Below, piece after piece: positions 8,913 through 16,996 of a DNA stretch of 64,000 nt; the first letter of the stretch is position 1; the number at the start of each line of letters is the position of its first letter. The translations under genes and the position numbers were made by a program. The notes beneath the pieces are model-generated. The model was given only the letters and a program-made list of their open reading frames with translations, searched no databases and was not told the DNA's origin. Source of the DNA: Pedobacter cryoconitis. Lineage in GTDB: Bacteria > Bacteroidota > Bacteroidia > Sphingobacteriales > Sphingobacteriaceae. The stretch lies in assembly GCA_019352875.1 (NCBI GenBank), contig JAAAFW010000005.1:140960-204959 (forward strand), in the 5' to 3' direction.

Positions 8913-9986
8913 TTAATGTTTTGCAGGTTTTGCCCGGACATACTGATTTGGCCAGATAACCTCATCTCCCAATTCTGCAGCTGCATGCAATGCGAAATAA
9001 GGTTCCCTTAAGAATTCTCTGGCCATACAGATCAGGTCTGCCTGACCATTTTGCAAAATGTCCTCGGCCTGCGTCGCGTTATCAATTAATCCTACTGCTG
9101 CAGTTAAAATTCCGGTTTCTTTTTTGATTGACTCGGCAAACTCTACCTGATAGCCCGGTTTAAGTGGAATCTGTTGATGGGAAACATTTCCGCCCGATGA
9201 ACAATCTATCAGGTCCACGCCGTTCTCTTTCAGTAAGCCGCTCAATTGGATGGATTCTTCCGGTGACCACCCGCCAGCTGCCCAGTCAGTGGCAGAGATT
9301 CTTACAAATAGCGCTTTTTCTGCGGGCCAGATCTCTCTTGTGTCTGCAACTACTTCCATCAACAGCCTGATTCTGTTTTCAAAACTGCCACCATATTCAT
9401 CTGTTCTTAAGTTAGTGAGAGGAGATAGAAATTGATGGAACAGGTAGCCATGCGCAGCGTGGATTTCGATAAGCTCGTAACCAGCTATGATGCTCCTTTT
9501 TACTGCAGCTTTAAAGTCGTCCCTGAATTTGTTGATTGCTGCAACGTCCATTGCTACCGGAGCATGATCGTCTGCATGGTAAGGAATAGCACTGGCTGCT
9601 GCTGTTTCCCAACCACCATCTGCGATCCTGATTTGGCGGCCACCTTTCCAGGGCACGTCGAAACTGGCTTTACGACCTGCATGAGCCAGCTGAATACCCG
9701 GAATGGCGTTTTGTTCTTTGATAAATGCAGTAATCCGCTGTAATACCGGAATATGCTCGTCGGACCAGATCCCGAGGTCTCCGGGAGAAATCCGGCCTTC
9801 CGGAGAAACTGCTGTAGCCTCTTGTATAATCAGGGCCGCGCCGCCTGTCGCGCGGCTCCCCAGATGTACGAGATGCCAGTCATTGGCAAATCCGTTTTTA
9901 GCACTATACTGGCACATCGGAGAGACAACCAGTCTGTTTTTAAGGTGTAGATCTTTAATCTGTATAGGTGAAAAAAGTAATGACAT
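8913..9986 (-). CDS. NADH:flavin oxidoreductase, old yellow enzyme (YqjM/NamA class)
   Basis: An FMN-dependent TIM-barrel ene-reductase of about 357 residues that reduces activated C=C bonds with NAD(P)H, often linked to electrophile or oxidative stress. The N-terminus SLLFSPIQIKDLHLKNR leads to SPMCQYSA, where the Cys tunes the flavin in the YqjM class. EIHAAHGYLFHQFLSP and DEYGGSFENRIRLLMEVV are the family signatures. I prefer the ATG at 9986 because homologues begin with this SLLFSPI segment; an in-frame ATG at 10010 would add 8 residues. It is divergent from the FAD oxidoreductase gene. Confidence 0.92.
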   Translation of the reverse strand: MSLLFSPIQIKDLHLKNRLVVSPMCQYSAKNGFANDWHLVHLGSRATGGAALIIQEATAVSPEGRISPGDLGIWSDEHIPVLQRITAFIKEQNAIPGIQLAHAGRKASFDVPWKGGRQIRIADGGWETAAASAIPYHADDHAPVAMDVAAINKFRDDFKAAVKRSIIAGYELIEIHAAHGYLFHQFLSPLTNLRTDEYGGSFENRIRLLMEVVADTREIWPAEKALFVRISATDWAAGGWSPEESIQLSGLLKENGVDLIDCSSGGNVSHQQIPLKPGYQVEFAESIKKETGILTAAVGLIDNATQAEDILQNGQADLICMAREFLREPYFALHAAAELGDEVIWPNQYVRAKPAKH

Positions 9987-10188
9987 ATGCGCTGATTTGA
10001 TAAATCCCATTGCCGAATACCGGCTGTGTGTCAGGGAATAACAAAAAAACGGATAGTATGTTAATTTTGTTCTGTTTTAGCTGGTATAAAATGATATTTG
10101 ACAAATAAATGTATCAGACGGTCCGAAAGAAAACAGGGTATGCAAACATCGCAGGGTGAAGTTTGTTGTGTTTGTTTTAGCTATATAT

Positions 10189-11391
10189 ATGGATCTTCGC
10201 TCTAATGAACCTTTCTGGCTGGTTAAAAACGGCCTTCTGCATACCTATCCTTCATTAAGAACCGATCTGGAATGTGATATTTTGATCATAGGCGGAGGGA
10301 TTACCGGTGCCCTGATTGCGCATGAAATGGTTGAAAAGGGATATAAAACTGTTGTGGTAGATAAAAGAGAGATCGGGTATGGAAGTACTTCATCTACTAC
10401 TTCCATGCTCCAATATGAAATAGATGTGCCGCTTTACCGTTTGCAGGAAATGATTGGTATACCGGGTGCCAATAACAGTTATCTCGGTTGCCGGGATGCT
10501 ATTTACAAACTTCGTGACCTGGCTCAGGAAATAGGTTCTTCCTGCGGTTTTGAAGAAAAAAAATCAGTTTATTTTGCTGCACAAAAAAAAGACCTGAAGT
10601 GGTTGCTCCACGAATTTGAAGTCCGTAAAACTGCCGGACTGAATGTGAGCTGGCTGGAAAAGGATGAATTGAAGGAATTGTATGGGCTGGAAGCGCTTGG
10701 TGCAATTCTATCTGCCGATGGAGGAAGTCTGGATGCTTTCTGTATGACGCACGATCTGCTGCATTATAATGCAAAAAGGGGGTTACGCGTTTTTGATAAG
10801 ACTGCAGTTAGAAAAGTAACCCGCCTGAAACGGGGAATTATCGCACAAATGGATACCGGAGCTATGATTAGTGCAGGTAAAGTTATTTATTGTACGGGTT
10901 ATGAGGCGCAAGGCTTGCTACCCGAAAAAATAGTGAAGCTTAAAAGTACCTATGCGATGGTCAGTGAAAGGAATCTGCAGCTAAAGAATAGTATTTGCGA
11001 TACCTTATTCTGGAATACTGACTCTCCTTATCTATATCTGCGTACTACCGCCGACGGCAGACTGCTGGTTGGTGGTGAAGACGAAAACTTTAGAAATGCC
11101 CTACGTCGGGATGCACTTTTAGGGCGGAAAGAGGTGAAGCTGAGCAAGACATTAAAGGCGTGTCTTCCTGGCATTGATTTTATAACAGATTTCAGCTGGT
11201 GTGGCACTTTTGGCGAAACTAAAGATGGATTGCCATATATCGGCGAACATCCCAGATATCAGGACACTTATTTCGTACTCGGATTTGGTGGAAATGGGAT
11301 TACTTTTTCTGTACTTGGCATGGAAATTATCTCCGGATTATTAGAGGGAAAACCGAATTTGCTTTCGCATGAGTTCCGCTTCGGGCGCTAA
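10189..11391 (+). CDS. FAD-dependent oxidoreductase (DAO family)
   Basis: A flavoprotein of about 400 residues with the DAO fold. The Rossmann motif IIGGGITGALIAHEMVEKGY begins about 22 residues in, followed by VVDKREIGYGSTSSTTSML. The C-terminal PYIGEHPRYQDTYFVLGFGGNGITFS is the second FAD-contact region. Relatives oxidise amino acids or polyamines, such as gamma-glutamylputrescine or glycine, but the substrate here is unknown. I chose the ATG at 10189; an in-frame GTG at 10156 would add an 11-residue hydrophobic extension ahead of the expected N-terminus. No partner gene flanks it. Confidence 0.85.
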   Translation: MDLRSNEPFWLVKNGLLHTYPSLRTDLECDILIIGGGITGALIAHEMVEKGYKTVVVDKREIGYGSTSSTTSMLQYEIDVPLYRLQEMIGIPGANNSYLGCRDAIYKLRDLAQEIGSSCGFEEKKSVYFAAQKKDLKWLLHEFEVRKTAGLNVSWLEKDELKELYGLEALGAILSADGGSLDAFCMTHDLLHYNAKRGLRVFDKTAVRKVTRLKRGIIAQMDTGAMISAGKVIYCTGYEAQGLLPEKIVKLKSTYAMVSERNLQLKNSICDTLFWNTDSPYLYLRTTADGRLLVGGEDENFRNALRRDALLGRKEVKLSKTLKACLPGIDFITDFSWCGTFGETKDGLPYIGEHPRYQDTYFVLGFGGNGITFSVLGMEIISGLLEGKPNLLSHEFRFGR

Positions 11392-11436
11392 TTGGTGGAA
11401 ATGAAAAAAAATAACATAAAATTAACCTATTTTTAG

Positions 11437-11465
11437 TTGCATTTTTCAAATAAACCATACTTTTG
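11437..11465 (+). promoter_or_regulatory. Bacteroidota-type promoter of the arginine operon
   Basis: TTG at 11437-11439 (-33), an 18-base spacer and TACTTTTG at 11458-11465 (-7) match the Bacteroidota sigma consensus closely. The predicted transcript start near 11472 leaves a leader of about 330 bases before the first enzyme gene, and that leader contains the 44-codon ORF described next. The rest of the 11392-11804 gap shows no other clear gene. Confidence 0.75.
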
Positions 11466-11591
11466 TATCCATTGAGCAGCAGGCGGATAAGGATCGTTTG
11501 AATGTCAAAAAATTAAAACACGTATTGCACAACTCAATATTTATTTAAACCTTTACAAATTCATAATCTAAAGCGGGATTTTATACAGAAA

Positions 11592-11726
11592 ATGACAATG
11601 CATACTTCACATAAACTTAGCATCGTAACAGCAAAGAATATTGCTGCGCGAAGTTTGTATATTGAACGTTTGCAACCTGTCATCTATGTAACAACCAGCC
11701 GGCAGAATTATACACCCCGCATGTGA
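11592..11726 (+). CDS. Putative 44-aa leader peptide of the arginine operon
   Basis: An uninterrupted ATG-to-TGA frame of 44 codons lies inside the long leader between the arg promoter and the GNAT gene. The peptide begins MTMHTSHKLSIVTAKNIAAR and ends TTSRQNYTPRM. It has four Arg codons (CGA, CGT, CGG, CGC), two of them within the last eight codons, as expected if Arg-tRNA supply or ribosome stalling sets readthrough. A small stem (AGAGG/CCTCT, about 11749-11762) follows the stop, but it has no T-tract, so a classical terminator-type attenuator is not evident. An alternative start is the third codon (11598). Its function and even its translation are inferred from position and composition. 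Confidence 0.5.
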   Translation: MTMHTSHKLSIVTAKNIAARSLYIERLQPVIYVTTSRQNYTPRM

Positions 11727-11804
11727 GTATTTCTTTACTCCGTCTTAGAGGATTGCCTCTTAAAAAACAATTAATTTACACACTTATTTTTTCGTTAACC
11801 TTTA

Positions 11805-12512
11805 ATGAATATAAACGATTTTGTAGTGCAGGTTGCACTTCCTGAACATCGTGTTTTCGCTGAAGAAATCTGCCTGGAGATGGCCGAATCAGCTAAAGCG
11901 CGCGGTACAGGTATCGCTAAACGATCCCCTGATTATGTGGCTGGTAAGATGGCTGAGGGTAAGTCCGTAATAGCCTTTAATAAAGATGGCTCATGGGCAG
12001 GATTCTGTTATATTGAGACCTGGAGTCATGGCCAGTTCGTCGCGAACTCCGGCCTGGTTGTAAGTCCGAAGTACAGAAAGGTAGGGCTGGCGCATATGAT
12101 CAAGGAGAAAATCTTTGAACTATCCCGCCTGAACTACCCTAAAGCCAAGATATTTGGCCTGACCACTGGTCTTGCTGTCATGAAGATCAATTCTGATCTG
12201 GGCTATGAGCCTGTTACTTATTCGGAATTGACCCAGGATGAAGATTTCTGGAAGGGCTGCCAGAGCTGTGTGAATTTTGAGATCCTGAAAAGTAAGGAGC
12301 GCAAAAATTGCATGTGCACGGCTATGCTATACGATCCCGCCAAACAAAAACATGATGTTGCGAAGAAATTTGCCGAAGAGCTACAGCGTAAGCCGAAGCT
12401 TTACGAGCGTTTTATGCGCATTAAGCAAAGATTAGTTTTACAGCCGAAATCTCAGGATGGCAGTAGTGAAAACAAGTCTGTGTCTTTTTTATCTTCCATT
12501 TTTGCGAGATAA
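11805..12512 (+). CDS. GNAT N-acyltransferase, first gene of the arginine operon
   Basis: A 235-residue GNAT-fold protein. The acyl-CoA site is visible around GLVVSPKYRKVGLAHMIKEK (about residues 83-102), followed by a Cys-containing segment (ESCVNFEIL-like, then NCMCTAMLYDP) and a basic tail. No argA or argJ is seen in the window, and this gene leads an operon holding all the later steps, so it is the natural candidate for the glutamate N-acyltransferase that primes the pathway. Whether it transfers acetyl or succinyl cannot be read directly; the downstream carbamoyltransferase suggests succinyl. It is separated from argG by a 130-base spacer with a hairpin and a mini-ORF. Confidence 0.82.
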   Translation: MNINDFVVQVALPEHRVFAEEICLEMAESAKARGTGIAKRSPDYVAGKMAEGKSVIAFNKDGSWAGFCYIETWSHGQFVANSGLVVSPKYRKVGLAHMIKEKIFELSRLNYPKAKIFGLTTGLAVMKINSDLGYEPVTYSELTQDEDFWKGCQSCVNFEILKSKERKNCMCTAMLYDPAKQKHDVAKKFAEELQRKPKLYERFMRIKQRLVLQPKSQDGSSENKSVSFLSSIFAR

Positions 12513-12530
12513 GAAGGGCTTTGAGGGATA

Positions 12531-12564
12531 TTTTAAACGAAGGCTTTAGCTTAAGCGTTTAAAA
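12531..12564 (+). other. Stem-loop in the GNAT-argG spacer
   Basis: TTTTAAACG (12531-12539) pairs perfectly with CGTTTAAAA (12556-12564) around a 16-base loop. It begins 18 bases after the GNAT stop codon and lacks a following T-tract, so it looks more like an mRNA processing or stability element than a terminator. Confidence 0.45.
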
Positions 12565-12582
12565 GAAACAAAAGAGTTTAAT

Positions 12583-12645
12583 AAAATAAAAGAACAATGG
12601 AACCTTCCGGGTTTCAGCACCTAATCAAAAAATAAAAGAACGATG
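12583..12645 (+). repeat. Duplicated translation-initiation region with a 12-codon mini-ORF before argG
   Basis: AAAATAAAAGAAC-AATG at 12583-12599 is repeated almost exactly at 12629-12645, where it forms the argG start. The first copy opens a 12-codon frame (12597-12635, peptide MEPSGFQHLIKK) that stops 7 bases before the argG ATG. This could be a decoy start or a translational coupler. Chance duplication in an A-rich leader is also possible. Confidence 0.4.
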
Positions 12646-13836
12646 AAAAAGAAAGTAGTTTTAGCTTTTAGCGGAGGTTTAGATACGTCATTTTGCTGTA
12701 TTCATTTAGCGCAGGACAGAGGTTTGGAAGTGCATTCCGTGATTGTAAATACGGGTGGTTTTTCTACTGAAGAATTGCAGGAAATTGAGAAACGGGCATA
12801 TGCACTTGGCGTGGCTTCTCATGCTGTCGTAGATGAAACTACACATTATTATGAGGGCTGTATCAAATATTTGATCTTCGGTAATGTGCTTAAAAATGCA
12901 ACTTATCCATTATCTGTAAGCGCTGAGCGTGTAAGCCAGGCAACTGCGATTGCCAATTACGTAAAGAAAATTGGTGCTGACTATGTAGCTCACGGTAGTA
13001 CCGGTGCTGGTAATGATCAGGTAAGATTTGATATGATCTTTAATATTATTATTCCGGGTGTAGAAATTATCACGCCGATCAGGGACCTCAAATTATCCCG
13101 TGAAGCTGAAATTGAATATTTAAAATCGCATGGTGTAGTTTACAGTGCTGAAAAAGCGAGATACTCGATTAATAAAGGTCTTTGGGGTACTTCGGTAGGC
13201 GGACAGGAAACGCTTACTTCTCATCAAACTCTTCCTGAAGAGGCATGGCCTACTCAGGTTACTGAAACTGAAAGCCGTAAAATTGAACTGACTTTTGAAA
13301 AGGGCGAGCTTGTTGGCCTTGATGGTGAAAAATTAGATCCGGTAACCGCTATTCAGCAATTGCAGGCTATTGCACAGCCTTATGGTATTGGCCGTGATAT
13401 TCATGTTGGAGATACAATTATCGGGATTAAAGGTCGTGTAGGTTTTGAGGCTGCTGCGCCAATGGTAATTATCAAAGCACACCATACACTGGAAAAACAT
13501 ACATTAACCAAATGGCAGTTAAGCTGGAAAGAGCAATTATCTTCTTTCTATGGTAATTACCTGCATGAAGGCCAGTTTCATGATCCGATCATGCGCAATA
13601 TTGAAGCTTTCCTTGCTGACACACAGAAAATGGTTAGCGGTAAGGTATTTGTTGAATTATTGCCTTATCGTTTCCAGGTTATCGGAATTGAATCTGCGCA
13701 TGATCTGATGAGTAATAAATTTGGCAGCTACGGTGAAATGAACAATGCCTGGAGCGGTGAAGACGTGAAAGGTTTCTCTAAAATATTTGGTAACCAGGTA
13801 ATGATCTGGCATAAAGTGAATAGCAATGAAGATTAA
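12643..13836 (+). CDS. argG: Argininosuccinate synthase
   Basis: A 397-residue cytoplasmic enzyme that joins citrulline and aspartate with ATP. The P-loop-like ATP pyrophosphatase motif AFSGGLDTS is at residues 8-16. HGSTGAGNDQVRF, which contacts substrate, lies near residue 120, and the ELLPYRFQVIGIESAHDLM segment is close to the C-terminus. It is the second structural gene of the arginine operon, ahead of argC, with which it overlaps by 11 bases, implying coupled translation. The gene order argG-argC-argD-argF'-argB-(proC)-argE-argH is shared by several Bacteroidota. Confidence 0.97.
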   Translation: MKKKVVLAFSGGLDTSFCCIHLAQDRGLEVHSVIVNTGGFSTEELQEIEKRAYALGVASHAVVDETTHYYEGCIKYLIFGNVLKNATYPLSVSAERVSQATAIANYVKKIGADYVAHGSTGAGNDQVRFDMIFNIIIPGVEIITPIRDLKLSREAEIEYLKSHGVVYSAEKARYSINKGLWGTSVGGQETLTSHQTLPEEAWPTQVTETESRKIELTFEKGELVGLDGEKLDPVTAIQQLQAIAQPYGIGRDIHVGDTIIGIKGRVGFEAAAPMVIIKAHHTLEKHTLTKWQLSWKEQLSSFYGNYLHEGQFHDPIMRNIEAFLADTQKMVSGKVFVELLPYRFQVIGIESAHDLMSNKFGSYGEMNNAWSGEDVKGFSKIFGNQVMIWHKVNSNED

Positions 13837-14797
13837 AGCAGGAATTGTAGGAGGGGCGGGCTATACGGGTGGCGAAATGCTGCGCCTGCTCCTGAACCAC
13901 GATGGTGTGGAAATTGCCTTTGTACATAGTAACAGCAATGCCGGAAATCTGATATCTGATGTCCATACAGATCTGTTAGGTGACACAGATCTTCGCTTTA
14001 ATGCTGAACTGTCTGATGCAATTGATGTTTTATTCCTTTGTGTTGGACACGGGGACGCTAAAAAATTTCTGGATGCAAATCCAATTGCTGCAGGAATTAA
14101 AATCATTGACCTAAGCCAGGATTTTAGATTGCATGCTTCGGCAGGCGATAAATGGGTATACGGTTTGCCGGAACTAAATAGAGAAAGTATTCAGCAGGCT
14201 TCTTTTATTGCTAACCCAGGTTGTTTTGCAACTTGCATACAATTAGCACTTTTACCACTCGCGGCTAGTGGCCAGCTAAAAAGCGATATCCATATCAACG
14301 CGACCACTGGTTCTACAGGTGCCGGACAAAGTCTTTCTACCACTTCACATTTCAGCTGGCGTAACAACAATCTCTCTGTTTATAAAGCATTCGAGCATCA
14401 GCATCTGAACGAGATCGGCGAGAGCCTGCAGCAACTCGACCCGGCTTTCAAGGCAGCTATAGATTTTATTCCACAGCGAGGTGATTTCACAAGAGGCATT
14501 TTGGCAGCTGTTTATATGGATAGTGAGTTATCTAAGGAAGAGGCGACCAAGCTTTATACAGATTATTACGCAGCGCATCCGTTTACGCATGTGAGTGCAA
14601 AAAATATTGACCTGAAACAGGTTGTTAATACCAACAAAGGTCTGGTACACGTGGAAAAACATGGTAACAAATTACTGGTCATCAGTATTATTGACAACCT
14701 GTTAAAGGGTGCGAGCGGACAGGCCGTACAGAATATGAACTTATTGTTTGGTTTGGATGAAAGGCAAGGGCTGCGGCTTAAAGGCTCTGCTTTTTAA
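13826..14797 (+). CDS. argC: N-acyl-gamma-glutamyl-phosphate reductase
   Basis: A 323-residue NADPH-dependent reductase for the third step of arginine synthesis, converting N-acylglutamyl phosphate to the semialdehyde. The N-terminal GIVGGAGYTGGEMLRLL binds the cofactor, and the catalytic Cys133 lies in NPGCFATC. The conserved PQRGDFTRGI is also present. It starts 11 bases inside argG in another frame. The acyl group is probably succinyl, judging from the argF' specificity residue. Confidence 0.96.
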   Translation: MKIKAGIVGGAGYTGGEMLRLLLNHDGVEIAFVHSNSNAGNLISDVHTDLLGDTDLRFNAELSDAIDVLFLCVGHGDAKKFLDANPIAAGIKIIDLSQDFRLHASAGDKWVYGLPELNRESIQQASFIANPGCFATCIQLALLPLAASGQLKSDIHINATTGSTGAGQSLSTTSHFSWRNNNLSVYKAFEHQHLNEIGESLQQLDPAFKAAIDFIPQRGDFTRGILAAVYMDSELSKEEATKLYTDYYAAHPFTHVSAKNIDLKQVVNTNKGLVHVEKHGNKLLVISIIDNLLKGASGQAVQNMNLLFGLDERQGLRLKGSAF

Positions 14798-14873
14798 GCA
14801 TAGCCGCTAATCTGAGCAATTATCCGATTATTTATTTATTCCGGGCTTTTGTCCGGACCAAAACTAAAACAAC

Positions 14874-16007
14874 ATGAACTTATTCGACGTATACCCATTA
14901 AATGATATAGAAATTGTTAAAGCTTCAGGCAGCACTGTCTGGGATGAAAAAGGTCAGGAATATCTTGATCTGTATGGCGGACACGCAGTGATCTCGATCG
15001 GTCATACGCATCCGCATTACGTTAAACGTTTAACCGAGCAGTTGGCTAAAGTTGGTTTTTACAGTAATTCTGTTAAAATTCCTCTACAGGTTCAGCTTTC
15101 TGAGAAATTGGGAGAGGTTTCCGGCAAAAAGGATTATCAGCTCTTTTTATGTAATTCCGGTGCTGAAGCCAACGAAAATGCTTTAAAATTAGCGTCTTTC
15201 TATAACGGTAGAAAAAAGATTGTCGCTTTTAAAGGTGCCTTCCACGGCCGTACATCACTTGCTGTTTCGGCGACTGATAACCCAAAAATTATTGCCCCTG
15301 TTAATGAGACTGAAAATGTTCATTTTCTTCCTTTCAATGATGAGAATGCTTTAAAGCAGTATTTTGATCAATCCGGAGAAGAGGTTGCGGCGGTAATTAT
15401 TGAAGGGATTCAAGGCGTCGGTGGTATTCAGGAAGCCAGTAAACCTTTCCTCCAGCTGATCCGTTCGCTTTGTGACCAGTACAATGCAGTCTACATTGCA
15501 GATAGCGTACAGTGTGGTTACGGAAGAACAGGCTTGTTCTATTCGCATGATTACGCGGGTGTTCAGGCAGATATTTATACAATGGCCAAAGGCATGGGAA
15601 ATGGATTCCCGGTTGGAGGTATCTCTATAGCGCCTAAATTTAAACCTTGGCATGGTATGCTGGGTACAACATTCGGTGGTAATCACCTGGCATGTGCGGC
15701 AGCCCTGGCTGTTCTTGAAATCATGGAGCAGGATAACCTGATGCAAAATGCAGCTGAAACCGGGGAATACCTGATTCAGGAGCTTCGTAAAATAGAAGGT
15801 GTGAAAGAAGTAAGGGGCCGTGGTCTGATGATAGGGATCGATCTGCCGGCAGAACTTTCTCAAGTTAAAAAGAACCTGCTGTTTCAGCATCATATCTTTA
15901 CCGGTGAGGCAAAACCTAATGTAATCAGGTTGCTGCCGGCGTTAAACCTCAGCAAAGCACAGGCAGATCAGTTTTTAGACAAATTTAAAATCGCGATAAA
16001 AGGATGA
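14874..16007 (+). CDS. argD: N-acylornithine aminotransferase (class III PLP)
   Basis: A 377-residue PLP-dependent aminotransferase for the fourth step, using glutamate to aminate the N-acyl semialdehyde. The PLP lysine is Lys239 in YTMAKGMGNGFPVGG, Asp210 and Gln213 (ADSVQCG) contact the cofactor, and NSGAEANENALKLA is the phosphate-binding loop. It is 76 bases after argC and overlaps argF' by 4 bases (ATGA). The product could be acetyl- or succinylornithine. Confidence 0.95.
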   Translation: MNLFDVYPLNDIEIVKASGSTVWDEKGQEYLDLYGGHAVISIGHTHPHYVKRLTEQLAKVGFYSNSVKIPLQVQLSEKLGEVSGKKDYQLFLCNSGAEANENALKLASFYNGRKKIVAFKGAFHGRTSLAVSATDNPKIIAPVNETENVHFLPFNDENALKQYFDQSGEEVAAVIIEGIQGVGGIQEASKPFLQLIRSLCDQYNAVYIADSVQCGYGRTGLFYSHDYAGVQADIYTMAKGMGNGFPVGGISIAPKFKPWHGMLGTTFGGNHLACAAALAVLEIMEQDNLMQNAAETGEYLIQELRKIEGVKEVRGRGLMIGIDLPAELSQVKKNLLFQHHIFTGEAKPNVIRLLPALNLSKAQADQFLDKFKIAIKG

Positions 16008-16969
16008 ACCAATTCACCTCAGTAAATGATGTTAATGACATCAGCCAGTTGGTTAATGATGCGTTAACCTTAAAACAAAACCCTTATAGCCAGGAACACC
16101 TGGGGAAACATAAAACGATAGGCCTGGTTTTTCTTAACCCAAGTCTGCGTACCCGTCTGAGTACACAGAAGGCGGCCATTAACTTAGGTATGAGTGTAAT
16201 GGTAATGAATATGGATAAAGAGGGCTGGGCGCTGGAAACAGCGGATGGCGTGGTTATGAATGGCAGTACGGTCGAGCATATCCGCGAAGCTGCGGCTGTG
16301 ATGGGACAGTACTGTGATATCCTGGGACTGCGTTCTTTTCCTAAACTGAAAGATCGCGACGAAGATTATAACGAAGATTTCTTTAATAAATTTATAAACT
16401 ATTGCGGAGTTCCGGTTGTGAGTCTGGAAAGTGCGACGCGCCATCCACTGCAAAGTCTGGCCGATTTGGTTACTATTCAGGAAACCTGGAAAGGCGAAGG
16501 CAAACCCAAGGTCATTCTGGCCTGGGCGCCACATGTGAAAGCTTTGCCGCAGGCTGTTCCGAACTCTTTTTCGGAATGGATGTGCCGGGCTCAGCAGGAC
16601 GGGCTGGTTGATTTTACAATTGCACAGCCTGCTGGTTACGAGTTATCGGAAGATTTCACTCCGGGTGCGACGATCAGTCATGATCTGGATGCAGCGCTGG
16701 AAGGGGCGGATTACATCTATGTAAAGAATTGGTCAAGTTTTGCTGATTATGGTAAGATTCTTCCTTTCCCGGAAGGCTGGATGCTTACTAATGATAAGCT
16801 TAAGGGAACCAACGATGCTAAGGTAATGCACTGTTTACCGGTCCGCAGAGACCTGGAACTGAGCAGTGAGATTCTGGACGGACCTAACAGCCTGGTGATT
16901 CAGGAGGCGGGTAACCGTTTATGGGCTGCCCAGGCAGTTTTGAAAGCTCTGCTGGAAAACTTATCTTAG
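16004..16969 (+). CDS. argF': N-succinylornithine carbamoyltransferase (ArgF')
   Basis: A 321-residue transcarbamylase acting on N-acylated ornithine to give N-acylcitrulline. The carbamoyl-phosphate motif SLRTR is at 47-51 (FLNPSLRTRLSTQKAA), and HCLPVRRDLE is near residue 275. The proximity to argE after this step fits a blocked-substrate pathway. Residue 90 (GSTVEHIREA) is Val; from memory of the structural literature, this position is Glu in acetylornithine enzymes and Pro in the Bacteroides succinylornithine enzyme, and Glu-to-Val switches the former to succinyl specificity. The succinyl assignment is therefore favoured but inferred. Confidence 0.9.
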   Translation: MNQFTSVNDVNDISQLVNDALTLKQNPYSQEHLGKHKTIGLVFLNPSLRTRLSTQKAAINLGMSVMVMNMDKEGWALETADGVVMNGSTVEHIREAAAVMGQYCDILGLRSFPKLKDRDEDYNEDFFNKFINYCGVPVVSLESATRHPLQSLADLVTIQETWKGEGKPKVILAWAPHVKALPQAVPNSFSEWMCRAQQDGLVDFTIAQPAGYELSEDFTPGATISHDLDAALEGADYIYVKNWSSFADYGKILPFPEGWMLTNDKLKGTNDAKVMHCLPVRRDLELSSEILDGPNSLVIQEAGNRLWAAQAVLKALLENLS

Positions 16970-16996
16970 AACGATTCTCATATAGTTTACAGGCTC

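Noticed and set aside
11749..11762. AGAGG/CCTCT stem as a terminator-type attenuator in the arg leader
   Set aside because: Only 5 base pairs with no T-tract directly after it, so it cannot be called an intrinsic terminator.
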